DNA of 61,990 bases from positions 1 through 61,990 of the IMG/VR virus record IMGVR_UViG_3300037475_000049; one strand, written 5' to 3'. The notes under the pieces are model-generated. The model had not been told where the DNA came from, ran no database searches, and was given only the letters and a program-made list of their open reading frames with translations. Made by a program: the position numbers and the translations under genes. The DNA comes from a virus. Shown here piece after piece: positions 13,702-21,180 of this stretch (the stretch's first letter is position 1; each line of letters starts with the position of its first letter).

Positions 13702-13916
13702 ATAAGGCGCAACTCTTGAGGTCGCGCAGTTGGAAGCCGGATGGAAAGGGTATGTGGTCGAAGCGTGGCTGGGAACTACCGACAGATTCCGCCTTCGCCC
13801 TGGAGGAGATCATGGAACGCGAGAAGGGCGCGATTACCCCGCGAAACGAAGTGTCGAATACCCAGGCGAGTAGGCTTCGCCGCCTCATTGAAAATCCAGT
13901 TTGGGGGCTGCAATGA
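13698..13916 (+). CDS. Hypothetical protein, 72 aa
   Basis: Basic N-terminus (LLRSRSWKPDGKGMWSKRGW) and a helical C-terminal half. ATGA overlaps on both sides. Translation start lies just behind the repeated hairpin element. Not recognised. Confidence 0.55.
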   Translation: MNKAQLLRSRSWKPDGKGMWSKRGWELPTDSAFALEEIMEREKGAITPRNEVSNTQASRLRRLIENPVWGLQ

Positions 13917-14296
13917 GCGCCCATACTCGCGGACCGTGGATAGTCGATGCCGAATTAGACGTGTGCGCCGAGGGCGGAGAACTCATTGCTAGCTGTTTTC
14001 CGATGATGTCGGACTATCACGCGAGGGAGGGCAACGCGCGCCTGATCGCCGCCGCGCCGGAACTGCTGGCGGCATTGAAGTGGGCCATGCGGGGAATCCC
14101 AAAGTACGCGCGGCGCATCAAGGGCCAGAACGAAGGGTACTGCGACGGATGGGATGCCGCGCATGCTGCAATCGCGAAGGCAGAAGAATTGGAACCTGAA
14201 AGCACAAACTCCTCCGCAGCCCCACAGCCCGAGCCGTTGGCTTCCAGCGGGGATGAGGGTGCTGATGCCTTGCCGTTCCCGGGGGGGCGCGAATGA
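13913..14296 (+). CDS. HTxGPW / AAAPELLAALK family protein, 127 aa
   Basis: Second member of the family seen at 7298-7597: AHTRGPWIVDAE at the start and NARLIAAAPELLAALKWA in the middle, with an extra Pro/Ser/Glu-rich C-terminal tail. Function unknown. Confidence 0.65.
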   Translation: MSAHTRGPWIVDAELDVCAEGGELIASCFPMMSDYHAREGNARLIAAAPELLAALKWAMRGIPKYARRIKGQNEGYCDGWDAAHAAIAKAEELEPESTNSSAAPQPEPLASSGDEGADALPFPGGRE

Positions 14297-14297
14297 C

Positions 14298-14480
14298 TCA
14301 GCAGACGTGTTTGCGCTTCGTCGCCCTCTCGACCGTCATGGCCCCACAGGGGCAACGTAGCGCGGCCCTGGGCCGTCCTGGGCCTGCGCCGTGGGTCACC
14401 CGTTTAGCCGAGGCTTGGCGGGCGGCGTCTGCTCGAATTAGCGCCGCCCTGATGGGCTTACCGCAATGGGGGCATTTCAC
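14298..14480 (-). CDS. Zinc-ribbon protein, 60 aa
   Basis: GTG at 14480, just after the upstream stop, behind GAGGTACTG. CPHCGKP at the start and CPCGAM near the end form a zinc site, with a basic middle. Third gene of a small leftward island. It ends where the rightward gene at 13913 ends, so the two operons converge. Confidence 0.45.
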   Translation of the reverse strand: MKCPHCGKPIRAALIRADAARQASAKRVTHGAGPGRPRAALRCPCGAMTVERATKRKHVC

Positions 14481-14481
14481 C

Positions 14482-14775
14482 CTACAGTACCTCGGCCTTC
14501 CATGTGCCGCAGTCAAACGCAACGACCCGAACGCGCCAGCGACGAATGGCTTCTGGCAGGGTGTGATACCAGAAGCCGAATCCAGTTCGCGGGCATTGTG
14601 CCCACACCCCGTTATTCCCGCTAACGAACTGGATTGCACCGAACGGCGTGCCAGCATCCGAATACTTCGGAAGGGCATTGAGCCGCTCCATGATCTCGAA
14701 CTCGACCGGACGCGCCTCAGCGTCAATCTGACGCGACAGAGCAGCGCTCCCCCGGCTATATGCGGCGTGACCCAT
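14482..14775 (-). CDS. Hypothetical protein, 97 aa
   Basis: Soluble alpha/beta protein (RPVEFEIMERLNALPKY, then GNNGVWAQCPRTGFGFWYH). Follows the upstream stop directly (TAG then ATG). I do not recognise it. A long rightward frame on the opposite strand (14293-15183) is rejected in favour of these minus-strand genes, which have a strong promoter. Confidence 0.6.
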   Translation of the reverse strand: MGHAAYSRGSAALSRQIDAEARPVEFEIMERLNALPKYSDAGTPFGAIQFVSGNNGVWAQCPRTGFGFWYHTLPEAIRRWRVRVVAFDCGTWKAEVL

Positions 14776-15030
14776 CTACGACGCCTCCACGAGGGCATCA
14801 GCGGAGACCGCTATGTTAAAGCGGCGTCCACGAGTGTCCACCAGCATCGCGAACTCGGATCGAGTGCACAGCTTAATAATCCGCTGATCGGGACGGCGAG
14901 CGGACTTGGCAGCGTTCAGGGTATGGAACGCGGCAGAATCGACCCAGCGATAGGGCTTGCCGCTGTGGGCGACAATGGCCTCCGGGTTGTTGTACCGGGT
15001 TTGGGTTCTGTATTTGTCTGCGTTGTTCAT
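14776..15030 (-). CDS. Hypothetical protein, 84 aa, leaderless
   Basis: Start ATG 15030 lies 6 nt after a consensus promoter (TTGACA-17-TATGAT), so the mRNA is leaderless. The protein is basic and mixed alpha/beta (PDQRIIKLCTRSEFAMLVDT). It heads a three-gene island facing against the rightward operon, a typical position for a regulator or moron. Confidence 0.65.
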   Translation of the reverse strand: MNNADKYRTQTRYNNPEAIVAHSGKPYRWVDSAAFHTLNAAKSARRPDQRIIKLCTRSEFAMLVDTRGRRFNIAVSADALVEAS

Positions 15031-15036
15031 GCTCTT

Positions 15037-15065
15037 ATCATAAAACACCTGCTGTTTATTGTCAA
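15037..15065 (-). promoter_or_regulatory. Strong sigma70-type promoter of the leftward island
   Basis: TTGACA (15065-15060), 17-nt AT-rich spacer, TATGAT (15042-15037). The ATG begins 6 nt downstream at 15030. It is the best promoter in the window. Confidence 0.8.
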
Positions 15066-15179
15066 GAATATTTTAAAAATAAGTGGTGTAGTCCCTGCAA
15101 ACGGCGCGGTGTGCGTGCCGCAAATCCAGCCGGACGGCGAAGATATTGCGGATGCGAGTGGGTTCGAGGGAGGAAAGAA

Positions 15180-15381
15180 GTGAAAGTCGGAATATCAGTC
15201 CAGTGTGCTATGTGCCACAGAACCAAGCAGCCTCACGGTCGCTCCGCTCCGATAGGTACGCCCTTCTGAGGGCTACCGGCAAGACCCGCAAGCGGGATGC
15301 CTATGGCCGGGAGAAACCGAGGAGGATTTTGGATTCATGATCTGCGGGAATGCCACCAAGGAAGTGAATGAGACGCTGTAA
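15180..15381 (+). pseudogene. Frameshifted zinc protein (GRSAP ... LWPGE family)
   Basis: GTG 15180 (after GGGAGGAAAG) opens a frame with CAMCHRTKQPHGRSAP that stops at UGA 15267. The continuation of the same short phage family (GYRQDPQAGCLWPGETEEDFG) is in the +1 frame from 15268 to a stop at 15381. The shift falls at CCC-TTC-TGA. It may be a decayed gene missing about ten codons, a sequencing error, or a programmed +1 shift at the stop codon. I favour decay, because the usual second Cys pair is missing. Confidence 0.5.
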
Positions 15382-15835
15382 TATTCCAGAGCCAGAAAAG
15401 TGTGGTGGTCTGGTCTTTCGTGAGGATACTTGTCGGCGGCAGCACGGGCACGCGGGGCTGCATTGGTCTGCCAATAGAGCATGGGGGCAGCGGGACATCC
15501 AGTCCTGGCCACGTCAACGCTTAAGCCAACGGCCTGCCCCTGAAAACGACAAACCCACAGCACTTTCAACTTCGCCGGACGGCGAACAAAAGGGTGCTGA
15601 CAAGGCGCAGGAGAGGGGCGTTGTGAATAGCAAGCCAGTAACGCATGTCTATGTATCGCGTCCCAACCACTTTGGAGGCACAACTCACACGACGCTCTGC
15701 GGTAGAATGGCGGACCCGTCGCGAACAGCCAACACGAGCCCAACCGTGAATTGCAAGTTGTGCCTAAAGAAATCGCAGCCTCCGGCAGAATCGGCGGCTC
15801 GGACTACCAGAGGGAAGGAGGAAGGACAGTGCTGA
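15368..15835 (+). CDS. Cys/His-rich hypothetical protein, 155 aa
   Basis: Three Cys/His groups are visible: CGGLVFREDTC...HGHAGLHW, then a beta segment VTHVYVSRPNHFG...TLCGRM, then VNCKLCLKK. The middle is low-complexity and charged. Multiple zinc knuckles are likely. Function unknown. Confidence 0.55.
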   Translation: MRRCNIPEPEKCGGLVFREDTCRRQHGHAGLHWSANRAWGQRDIQSWPRQRLSQRPAPENDKPTALSTSPDGEQKGADKAQERGVVNSKPVTHVYVSRPNHFGGTTHTTLCGRMADPSRTANTSPTVNCKLCLKKSQPPAESAARTTRGKEEGQC

Positions 15836-15963
15836 TTGTGATGTCATTGAGCGCGGTATGTTTTGTTGGCGGAATGCTGCTGATGAAGCACTCTTTCGCG
15901 CTGGGCCTTATGTGTTGTGTCATCGGTATGCTTATTGGTCTAGTGGGGGCCAGCCACGCATGA
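15829..15963 (+). CDS. Two-span membrane peptide, 44 aa
   Basis: The GTG at 15829 sits behind GGAGGAAGGAC. Two hydrophobic spans (LIVMSLSAVCFVGGMLLM and LGLMCCVIGMLIGLVGA) are separated by a Lys-His turn. It could be a small holin-like or other inner-membrane peptide. Confidence 0.5.
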   Translation: MLIVMSLSAVCFVGGMLLMKHSFALGLMCCVIGMLIGLVGASHA

Positions 15964-15987
15964 CGCTAAGCCAAAGGAGGAGCGGGA

Positions 15988-16161
15988 ATGACTGAGAGTG
16001 CGAAAAATATGCTTTTACCACTAGCGTTTTGGTTCTGGAGTATTGCGGTGGTTTGCACCATTGCCTCCAGATACAACATCACTTCTAGATTGGACAGAAC
16101 GATGATGATAGCCCCAACAGTGGCGTTTTACTTATTGTGTTTGTGGTTGGTGCGCAAATGA
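15988..16161 (+). CDS. Two-span membrane protein, 57 aa
   Basis: Strong ribosome-binding site (AAAGGAGGAGCGGGA). Spans at PLAFWFWSIAVVCTIAS and IAPTVAFYLLCLWLV with a basic loop between. Start of the next gene overlaps the stop (ATGA). Function unknown. Confidence 0.55.
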   Translation: MTESAKNMLLPLAFWFWSIAVVCTIASRYNITSRLDRTMMIAPTVAFYLLCLWLVRK

Positions 16162-16898
16162 ACGACAACTCAAAGTCACCAGCAAGCTCGCCGCAGGCTG
16201 GGCAGCAAGTGAAAGCTATTTTTTGCACGATTTGCGGGATAGTACATGGCCTGGAGACGCCATGCGGTGGGACGCCAACATTTTCTCTATCAATCGATAC
16301 GGAAAGGTTGAATTGGCTCGATGGCGGTAGCTGGTGGGATTTTTGTCGTTCCGCAAATCCGCAAGAGCCAGAGAAAACCTTTCATCTGGATATTGGCGAA
16401 GGTGAACACTGCGAAACCTACTCAGCGAAATCGGCCCGCGAAGCCATCGACGCCGCACGTGGGAAGACGCAGCAAGCCCCCGCTGGACAGACTGCGCAGC
16501 ACGCATGGCAGCGCGAACCACGAATTGGAGAAGGTATTGCGGAGAAGCTGAATCGTGGCGAAGATCCAACCGGACAGACTGCGCCAACTGAGAGTGAGCC
16601 GTTGACTATGAGCGCAAAAGATTTGGGTGTCTACAGGCGCATCGTCGGCAATATTGGATATGAAGGGCAGAAGGCTTTGCTTGAGGAATTGGACGCTCGA
16701 GAATTTAAACTGGCCGAGACACGTGAGATCGCGGGGGATCTGACGGCGGCACTGGAGCGCACTACGTTCGCCTTGCGACAAGCAATCCAGAGAGCCGAGC
16801 GCTCTAGCGGCGGGGATTGCCCGGAAAATTGGCTCGATGCAGAGGTTCTAGGGAGATCCGCACTCGCCAAGGCCAAGGCCGCTGATCTAATCAAATGA
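16158..16898 (+). CDS. Hypothetical protein with zinc knuckle and helical C-terminus, 246 aa
   Basis: An N-terminal [10 protein letters not shown] ... CGG zinc knuckle is followed by a region containing DTERLNWLD. The C-terminal helical block ([31 protein letters not shown]) parallels the protein at 11813-12268. Modular small-domain phage protein; role unknown. Confidence 0.55.
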   Translation: MNDNSKSPASSPQAGQQVKAIFCTICGIVHGLETPCGGTPTFSLSIDTERLNWLDGGSWWDFCRSANPQEPEKTFHLDIGEGEHCETYSAKSAREAIDAARGKTQQAPAGQTAQHAWQREPRIGEGIAEKLNRGEDPTGQTAPTESEPLTMSAKDLGVYRRIVGNIGYEGQKALLEELDAREFKLAETREIAGDLTAALERTTFALRQAIQRAERSSGGDCPENWLDAEVLGRSALAKAKAADLIK

Positions 16899-17428
16899 GC
16901 GGAATAAGGATCGACCTCACTGGCAAGCGGTTTGGGAAGTTGACCGCCCTAAATGTGAGCCATCGCAACGAACGCGGAGAAATCTATTGGCTGTGTGTCT
17001 GTGACTGCGGCAATGAAACTAAAGTCCGAGCCGACCACTTACGCAAGGGTGCAACGACATCTTGCAAGTGTGTAATGCGGGATTGGATGGACAATGGGGA
17101 CCGCCGAATTCACGGCGGAAGCTACACGCCGGAACACCGCGTCTGGAAGAATATGCGAGAACGTTGCTCTAATCCGCACAATATAGGTTGGAGAAACTAC
17201 GGCGGTCGCGGCATTCAGGTCTGTGAACGCTGGAATAGTTTCGAGAACTTTTTAGCTGACATGGGTCCGCGCCCTGCTGGGCTGACCATCGAACGCATAA
17301 ACAACGACGGCAATTACGAGCCGGGTAACTGCCGCTGGGCTACGGTCAAGGAGCAGGCAAATAACAGGCGTCGTCACGGCAGACACCCCGCCAAGGCCGC
17401 TGGCATCTCACCGGAGCCGACTAAATGA
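16895..17428 (+). CDS. HNH/AP2-type homing endonuclease
   Basis: The N-terminus has [14 protein letters not shown] ... [13 protein letters not shown] ... CKC, the beta-rich module typical of AP2/NUMOD-bearing homing endonucleases. The C-terminus has [43 protein letters not shown] and EQANNRR, the HNH-like signature of this family. It is a selfish DNA element that cuts DNA site-specifically and is likely inserted into the early operon. ATGA overlaps show that it is co-transcribed. No intron boundaries are evident. Confidence 0.8.
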   Translation: MSGIRIDLTGKRFGKLTALNVSHRNERGEIYWLCVCDCGNETKVRADHLRKGATTSCKCVMRDWMDNGDRRIHGGSYTPEHRVWKNMRERCSNPHNIGWRNYGGRGIQVCERWNSFENFLADMGPRPAGLTIERINNDGNYEPGNCRWATVKEQANNRRRHGRHPAKAAGISPEPTK

Positions 17429-17607
17429 CCGAAGCTGAAGAACTCCGCGCCAAGCTAGAACTCCTGCAATCGAGGTATGACAACCTACTCCGCGACTACA
17501 AAGAGAGTTTGCGCCAGAACGCGCTACTGATGGATGCGTGGCGAGAAGCTAAAGGATTGAATCCCACAGAGGAGCATTCTCATCCGCAATCGAGCACCAG
17601 TTTTTGA
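17425..17607 (+). CDS. Coiled-coil hypothetical protein, 60 aa
   Basis: Heptad-like charged helix ([20 protein letters not shown]). Starts by ATGA overlap and ends inside the convergent endolysin-like gene (59-nt overlap). Not recognised. Confidence 0.5.
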   Translation: MTEAEELRAKLELLQSRYDNLLRDYKESLRQNALLMDAWREAKGLNPTEEHSHPQSSTSF

Positions 17608-17884
17608 CATTGGCGATATAGGTCGCGGTGTCATTATGATCGCTAGGGGGAGCCCACGCTGAAATTAACTGCGTTAAACTCTGCCCCATAGCGATCCGCA
17701 AAGCCACGACGTGTGCAACCCCAGCCACTCCAGCCTCACGCGACGGTGGCACCCAGAATCCATTAGTGACAGTAGGATGCGACATCCACGGTGCTCCGCG
17801 AAGGTTGCCGGGGTTAAGCGCTACGATTGGAGCACCTTCTTGCCGAATAATCGCATTCGTAATGCGCTGGATAAGATCACCCAT
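17549..17884 (-). CDS. Lysozyme-like endolysin candidate, 111 aa
   Basis: Pattern AIIRQEG ... NPGNLRGAPW ... [28 protein letters not shown] resembles phage structural/lytic transglycosylase-type peptidoglycan hydrolases, with a glutamate early (QEG) as the catalytic candidate and the G-x-T/S-L-x-Q-L-I-x-x-W-A-P signature. It is the last gene of the leftward lysis module. Start chosen at ATG 17884, overlapping the previous stop; ATGs at 17908 or 17920 are alternatives. Confidence 0.6.
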   Translation of the reverse strand: MGDLIQRITNAIIRQEGAPIVALNPGNLRGAPWMSHPTVTNGFWVPPSREAGVAGVAHVVALRIAMGQSLTQLISAWAPPSDHNDTATYIANVKNWCSIADENAPLWDSIL

Positions 17885-18077
17885 TTGGATGGGTCGCTTC
17901 ATCCGCCGCAATCGTCGCAAGCGTAGCGGAGTCCGTCTGATGGATCGCAGTCACGAGGGCCACAATCATATCGGGAGTCAGCGCGGGGTGCGCCTTAAAT
18001 AAGCTCGCAATGTCCTTTATGAGAGGCAAGGCTAGCGGCTCAAGCGTAAGAATGAGTTGCAGTATTTGTGGGGTCAT
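17877..18077 (-). CDS. Hypothetical helical protein, 66 aa
   Basis: Hydrophobic N-terminal helix (ILQLILTLEPLALPLIKDI) followed by an amphipathic helix. It may be membrane-associated. Sits between the lipoprotein and the endolysin candidate, so a lysis accessory role is possible. Confidence 0.5.
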   Translation of the reverse strand: MTPQILQLILTLEPLALPLIKDIASLFKAHPALTPDMIVALVTAIHQTDSATLATIAADEATHPNG

Positions 18078-18505
18078 TGGGACACCGCCGTTTGAATCTG
18101 TTGAACGATTGCCATGATCGCCGCAAAGTCAGCCTGGATAGTTGGATCAAGTCCGCTTACAGTCGGAGTCTTAAACCCCGTTAGCGTGAGGTAGATCTTG
18201 GCTTTCTGGACGCTCCACGTATCTGCGCTTCCCAGTTCCGTCGCGATGCTTTCATTGAGTGTAATGGCAGATTTTGCCCAGTTCCGAATAAGCAGGTTGG
18301 TATCCGGCGTAATCTTGCCTTGATCGCGCAAGGCAATGGAGGCGTTCACGGCTCCGCTGATTGCATCCGCTAATGTCTTGCTGATGTTGAGAACTTGAGT
18401 TTGCGGGCTATTCGGCGGCGCTGGGGTGGTCGCCGTGGTTGGGTTGCCGCACCCCACAAATGCGACTGGCAGCGAGAGCACGAGGGCGAGCGAGATAGTC
18501 TTCAT
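18074..18505 (-). CDS. Lipoprotein (signal peptide II type), 143 aa
   Basis: Start ATG 18505 overlaps the previous stop (TAATG). MKTISLALVLSLPVAFVGCGN is a lipoprotein signal with a lipobox ending in Cys-19, followed by a Pro/Thr linker (TTATTPAPPNSPQ) and a helical body. Its location beside the endolysin suggests a spanin-like or envelope-exclusion lipoprotein. The longer ATG at 18544 would bury the signal peptide and is less likely. Confidence 0.65.
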   Translation of the reverse strand: MKTISLALVLSLPVAFVGCGNPTTATTPAPPNSPQTQVLNISKTLADAISGAVNASIALRDQGKITPDTNLLIRNWAKSAITLNESIATELGSADTWSVQKAKIYLTLTGFKTPTVSGLDPTIQADFAAIMAIVQQIQTAVSQ

Positions 18506-18909
18506 TATTTCACGGGCTCTGTCATCTTCACCCAAGCGTCCCACAGGCTTGTTACGCCGTCGCCGGAGTTTATCTGCTGCATGAGGCTGATTTGCAACTT
18601 GCCGTACTTCATCCCCAGCGAGAACGGATCAATGCCCTCCGCCAATGTCGGATACCACTGTGAACGGTTTAGCGCTTCCCACACGTAATTGTCCATAATT
18701 GCCTGCGCTGTTCTGGCCGATAGGAACGTGTTGTAGTTAGGATTCAGGTATCCCTCTATATTGCTCATCGTTGAGTACAACTCAGACTGCAAGTAGCACT
18801 CGATAGTGAGAGCCTTAGTGGTGAGTGCTGGAGGCCAACCCTTGATGCTGGTGTCCGCATATACCTGCGGTTCAGGGAGCGGGTAGTACGGCTTCTGGAG
18901 GAAATCCAT
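18505..18909 (-). CDS. Hypothetical protein, 134 aa, leaderless
   Basis: Soluble helical, Tyr/Asn-rich protein. First gene of a short leftward unit; TATAAT lies 8 nt before its ATG. The promoter overlaps the divergent promoter of the membrane protein at 18933. Not recognised. Confidence 0.6.
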   Translation of the reverse strand: MDFLQKPYYPLPEPQVYADTSIKGWPPALTTKALTIECYLQSELYSTMSNIEGYLNPNYNTFLSARTAQAIMDNYVWEALNRSQWYPTLAEGIDPFSLGMKYGKLQISLMQQINSGDGVTSLWDAWVKMTEPVK

Positions 18910-18917
18910 ATGGCGAG

Positions 18918-18935
18918 ATTATACTATATCTTGTG
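18918..18935. promoter_or_regulatory. Overlapping divergent -10 boxes and operator-like motif
   Basis: TATAAT (minus, 18923-18918) lies 8 nt before the ATG at 18909. TATACT (plus, 18920-18925) lies 7 nt before the GTG at 18933. The motif TACTATATCTTGTG (18922-18935) matches the genome's 14-bp operator-like motif at 13 positions. Only one promoter could be occupied at a time. Confidence 0.6.
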
Positions 18936-19577
18936 CCTATTGGTTATGCTAATTTCATACTCGCTTGTTTGATATTGGCTTTTAAGGGACTGCTGTTACC
19001 GCGCGCTCTCCCTATGCTAGCCTTCCTTTGCTACCTCGCAGCGTCCTGCGTAACCACCTCCGCTTACCTTCTGGGCTGGGAGAGCATACAGGCCGCATGG
19101 ATGCCCACTGTGGCTGTTCTAGGCGTTGCTGCCGCCGTTGAATGCACGCGCTGGGTTCTAGGACTACAGTCCGATGAAGAGAAGTCGGCGGTGAGTAAGT
19201 GGGGTATGCTGCTGGGAATGGTGATCGTGGCTGCCGCAATGGTGAATCGCCCCATCGCTTATCCAAAGTACCCCACGCTTGTCTACGAAATACGGCTGTA
19301 CTCGATGCTGTTCACTATCGGGTATCTGGCCGCGTTGCTGGGTTACTGCTTCGCCGTCAGCGTTGGCGTTTCGCGTTACGTTTGGCACGCTTCTATTCTC
19401 CTTGTGCGACTGGCGACGATGGTGACTCTGCTGCTAGTGCCGCACGAGAACTGGTTCGCGGCAGACTTAATTGGCGGCTCTATCAATCTACTGACGCTGT
19501 GCGGGTGGCTCTGGCTGCTGCCCCGCCGCCGCACTGCGGTTCAATTGCTCCCCAAGGGTGTCGGCAATCTCCAGTAG
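18933..19577 (+). CDS. Multispan membrane protein, 214 aa
   Basis: Six or seven hydrophobic spans, starting with ANFILACLILAFKGLLLP and ending LLTLCGWLWLLP with a basic tail. GTG start, leaderless. It is the only plus-strand gene within the leftward lysis region and overlaps the convergent coiled-coil gene by 90 nt. It could be a superinfection-exclusion or envelope protein; no family recognised. Confidence 0.55.
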   Translation: MPIGYANFILACLILAFKGLLLPRALPMLAFLCYLAASCVTTSAYLLGWESIQAAWMPTVAVLGVAAAVECTRWVLGLQSDEEKSAVSKWGMLLGMVIVAAAMVNRPIAYPKYPTLVYEIRLYSMLFTIGYLAALLGYCFAVSVGVSRYVWHASILLVRLATMVTLLLVPHENWFAADLIGGSINLLTLCGWLWLLPRRRTAVQLLPKGVGNLQ

Positions 19578-19865
19578 CTTGTCCCTCGTCTCGCGGCGTA
19601 TCGTGCGGATGTCCGATTCTACCCGCTGAAATCGGCGATGCGAGTCTCCACGGTCGATGTCTACGGTTGAGGCTAGTTCGTTGAGTTGTTCGACGGCTTG
19701 ATTCATCACGCGGCGAAGCTCCTTGTTCTGGTTCTCCACCCGTATGATGCGGTCAGTATGGTTAATGCTACGCGCCTTGGAAAATAACTTATACAGTCCC
19801 GCAAAGGATACGCTTCCTCCGATCCATTTTGCGACTGCAATCCACGCCGATTGATCGTCTGCCAT
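19488..19865 (-). CDS. Membrane-anchored coiled-coil protein, 125 aa
   Basis: A short N-terminal hydrophobic helix (AVAKWIGGSVSFAGLYKLF) is followed by a long coiled coil (RIIRVENQNKELRRVMNQAV, RVESDIRTIRRETRDKLLEI). The layout suits an i-spanin-like or holin accessory protein. AAGGAGTAAT ribosome-binding site overlaps the previous stop. Confidence 0.55.
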   Translation of the reverse strand: MADDQSAWIAVAKWIGGSVSFAGLYKLFSKARSINHTDRIIRVENQNKELRRVMNQAVEQLNELASTVDIDRGDSHRRFQRVESDIRTIRRETRDKLLEIADTLGEQLNRSAAAGQQPEPPAQRQ

Positions 19866-19875
19866 CTGGACACAA

Positions 19876-19968
19876 TTACTCCTTACGGCGCATCACTTCC
19901 ACGAAGCCGAATGTCCCGCACATCGTACAAGGTCTTAACTCGCATTGACATGCGGGACAAGGGATCAT
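19876..19968 (-). CDS. Mini zinc-ribbon peptide, 30 aa
   Basis: MIPCPACQCELRPCTMCG carries five Cys in 17 residues, enough for one zinc site. The short C-terminus is basic. Wedged between two lysis-module genes. Confidence 0.45.
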   Translation of the reverse strand: MIPCPACQCELRPCTMCGTFGFVEVMRRKE

Positions 19969-19970
19969 GA

Positions 19971-20108
19971 CTACTCTTGTGCGTTTCCCGGTTTGTCGGG
20001 TTTAACTGGCTGCGGTGGTTTGGGCGCTTGAACGGGATGATCCTTCTTGGGCTTCGGTTGAGTGGGTGCGTTTCCGCCCCCGCTGGGAGGGCCGCTAGGC
20101 GCTGTCAT
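19971..20108 (-). CDS. Proline/lysine-rich small protein, 45 aa
   Basis: Low-complexity Pro/Gly/Lys sequence (SGPPSGGGNAPTQPKPKKD) likely disordered. Starts 2 nt after the upstream gene's stop region. Not recognised. Confidence 0.4.
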   Translation of the reverse strand: MTAPSGPPSGGGNAPTQPKPKKDHPVQAPKPPQPVKPDKPGNAQE

Positions 20109-20109
20109 G

Positions 20110-20592
20110 TTAGTCTCCTTTCGCTACTAAGATCGGTTGTGGTGGTGCTATTGGTTTGCCGCCAGCATCCATTGCGGGAGGCGTAACGGGGACGACTTCG
20201 GCGGGCTCTTTGTAAATCAAGCGATACAAACCCTCCTGTCCCATCTTCTGTCCACAGAAACGAATCACGCTGTCCCATAGGACATGAACTGAGGGTATGG
20301 CAAAGGTTCCATTCCATCCATGCTGGGCATCACCACTAGTCACGCTTATCTGGACCGCAAGTGCCGCAAAAAGAGCGCACAGCGTCGATACGACGCGCGT
20401 AGCTGTCTCAGTATTGGCGTTCAGATAGGGAAACAATTTGCTGCGTTTGAGAACCTGTAGTCCCCAGACGGTGATGGCAACCAAACCCGCTTGATGTGAT
20501 ATTGCCGATACGGTGTCGTTAATGCCTGGGTCCGTTACCGGGATGGCATTCGCCACTTGCTGAGCGGTCGTCTGCAACAACATCAGCATCAT
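20110..20592 (-). CDS. Holin-like membrane protein, 160 aa
   Basis: The ATG at 20592 follows GGAGGTAG. Two hydrophobic segments (AGLVAITVWGLQVL and RVVSTLCALFAALAVQISV) are separated by a basic loop. The C-terminal tail is Pro-rich and soluble. Phage proteins of this type with two spans and a long tail are common beside endolysins. Role inferred. Its ribosome-binding site is partly covered by a hairpin. Confidence 0.5.
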   Translation of the reverse strand: MMLMLLQTTAQQVANAIPVTDPGINDTVSAISHQAGLVAITVWGLQVLKRSKLFPYLNANTETATRVVSTLCALFAALAVQISVTSGDAQHGWNGTFAIPSVHVLWDSVIRFCGQKMGQEGLYRLIYKEPAEVVPVTPPAMDAGGKPIAPPQPILVAKGD

Positions 20593-20603
20593 ACGAGCTA
20601 CCT

Positions 20604-20646
20604 CCAACGGGGCGGTTTAATTACCGCCCATTGTTGGAAAGTATAC
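20604..20646 (-). promoter_or_regulatory. -10 box and 5' UTR hairpin covering a ribosome-binding site
   Basis: TATACT (20646-20641) is a possible -10 box. In the predicted leader, CCAAC/GTTGG (20637-20633 with 20608-20604) enclose the perfect helix GGGCGGT/ACCGCCC (20629-20610). The outer stem includes the first two G of GGAGG, so folding would limit ribosome access to the holin-like gene. Confidence 0.4.
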
Positions 20647-20670
20647 TACAATTCAACGAATTAGCTAGCG

Positions 20671-20955
20671 CTAAGCTACAGGAGGAGTCGGAGGAACTGG
20701 AACAGGAACGGGATCAGTGGTGCTGCTAGCCATAGCCGTCAGCGAAGCGGCCAGTGGCGCGAGGTTGCCAGCTTCCGTGGTAGCACGGGCAGCTAGAGCC
20801 TGCGCCTGCTCTAGCGTGGTGGCGCTGGCGATTTGGCCAAGCAGATTGGTGATGCGCGACTGAATGCCGGTCTGCGCGGTAGCAATAGCCGTGGTAGCCG
20901 AATCGACTTGATCGAAGGCGGCGGAAATAGTGTTGAGATCGTCTTGTAATGCCAT
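20671..20955 (-). CDS. Coiled-coil protein, 94 aa
   Basis: Helical, Ala/Thr/Gln-rich sequence (ALQDDLNTISAAFDQVDSAT ...) with a Pro/Val tail. This type often accompanies phage tail or lysis modules. Function unknown. Confidence 0.5.
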   Translation of the reverse strand: MALQDDLNTISAAFDQVDSATTAIATAQTGIQSRITNLLGQIASATTLEQAQALAARATTEAGNLAPLAASLTAMASSTTDPVPVPVPPTPPVA

Positions 20956-20958
20956 GTT

Positions 20959-21171
20959 TTATTCTCCCGGTGTTGGTTTGGTTAGTTGCTGTAACGAGGC
21001 TACCACGGTAGTTAAATGCGCCGAGATTGCCTTGGATCGAAGTGCGAGCGCGTGCAGCGTGTTGTTTGCCTGAAGGTCCAGATAGATCGCAGTCACAAGA
21101 TCCATCAGGCGCGGATCAAGTGAAATTTGGACTTGCGTGATCGGTGGTCCGTACTGATCGTTGTGACCCAT
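20959..21171 (-). CDS. Hypothetical protein, 70 aa
   Basis: Short helical protein (DLVTAIYLDLQANNTLHALAL). Three nt separate it from the next gene. Not recognised. Confidence 0.5.
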   Translation of the reverse strand: MGHNDQYGPPITQVQISLDPRLMDLVTAIYLDLQANNTLHALALRSKAISAHLTTVVASLQQLTKPTPGE

Positions 21172-21180
21172 CGGTTTAGT

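Noticed and set aside
14293-15183. Long rightward frame of 296 codons
   Set aside because: It is antisense to three minus-strand genes that have a consensus promoter, ordered starts and protein-like sequence. The rightward translation has an irregular composition and no family signature.
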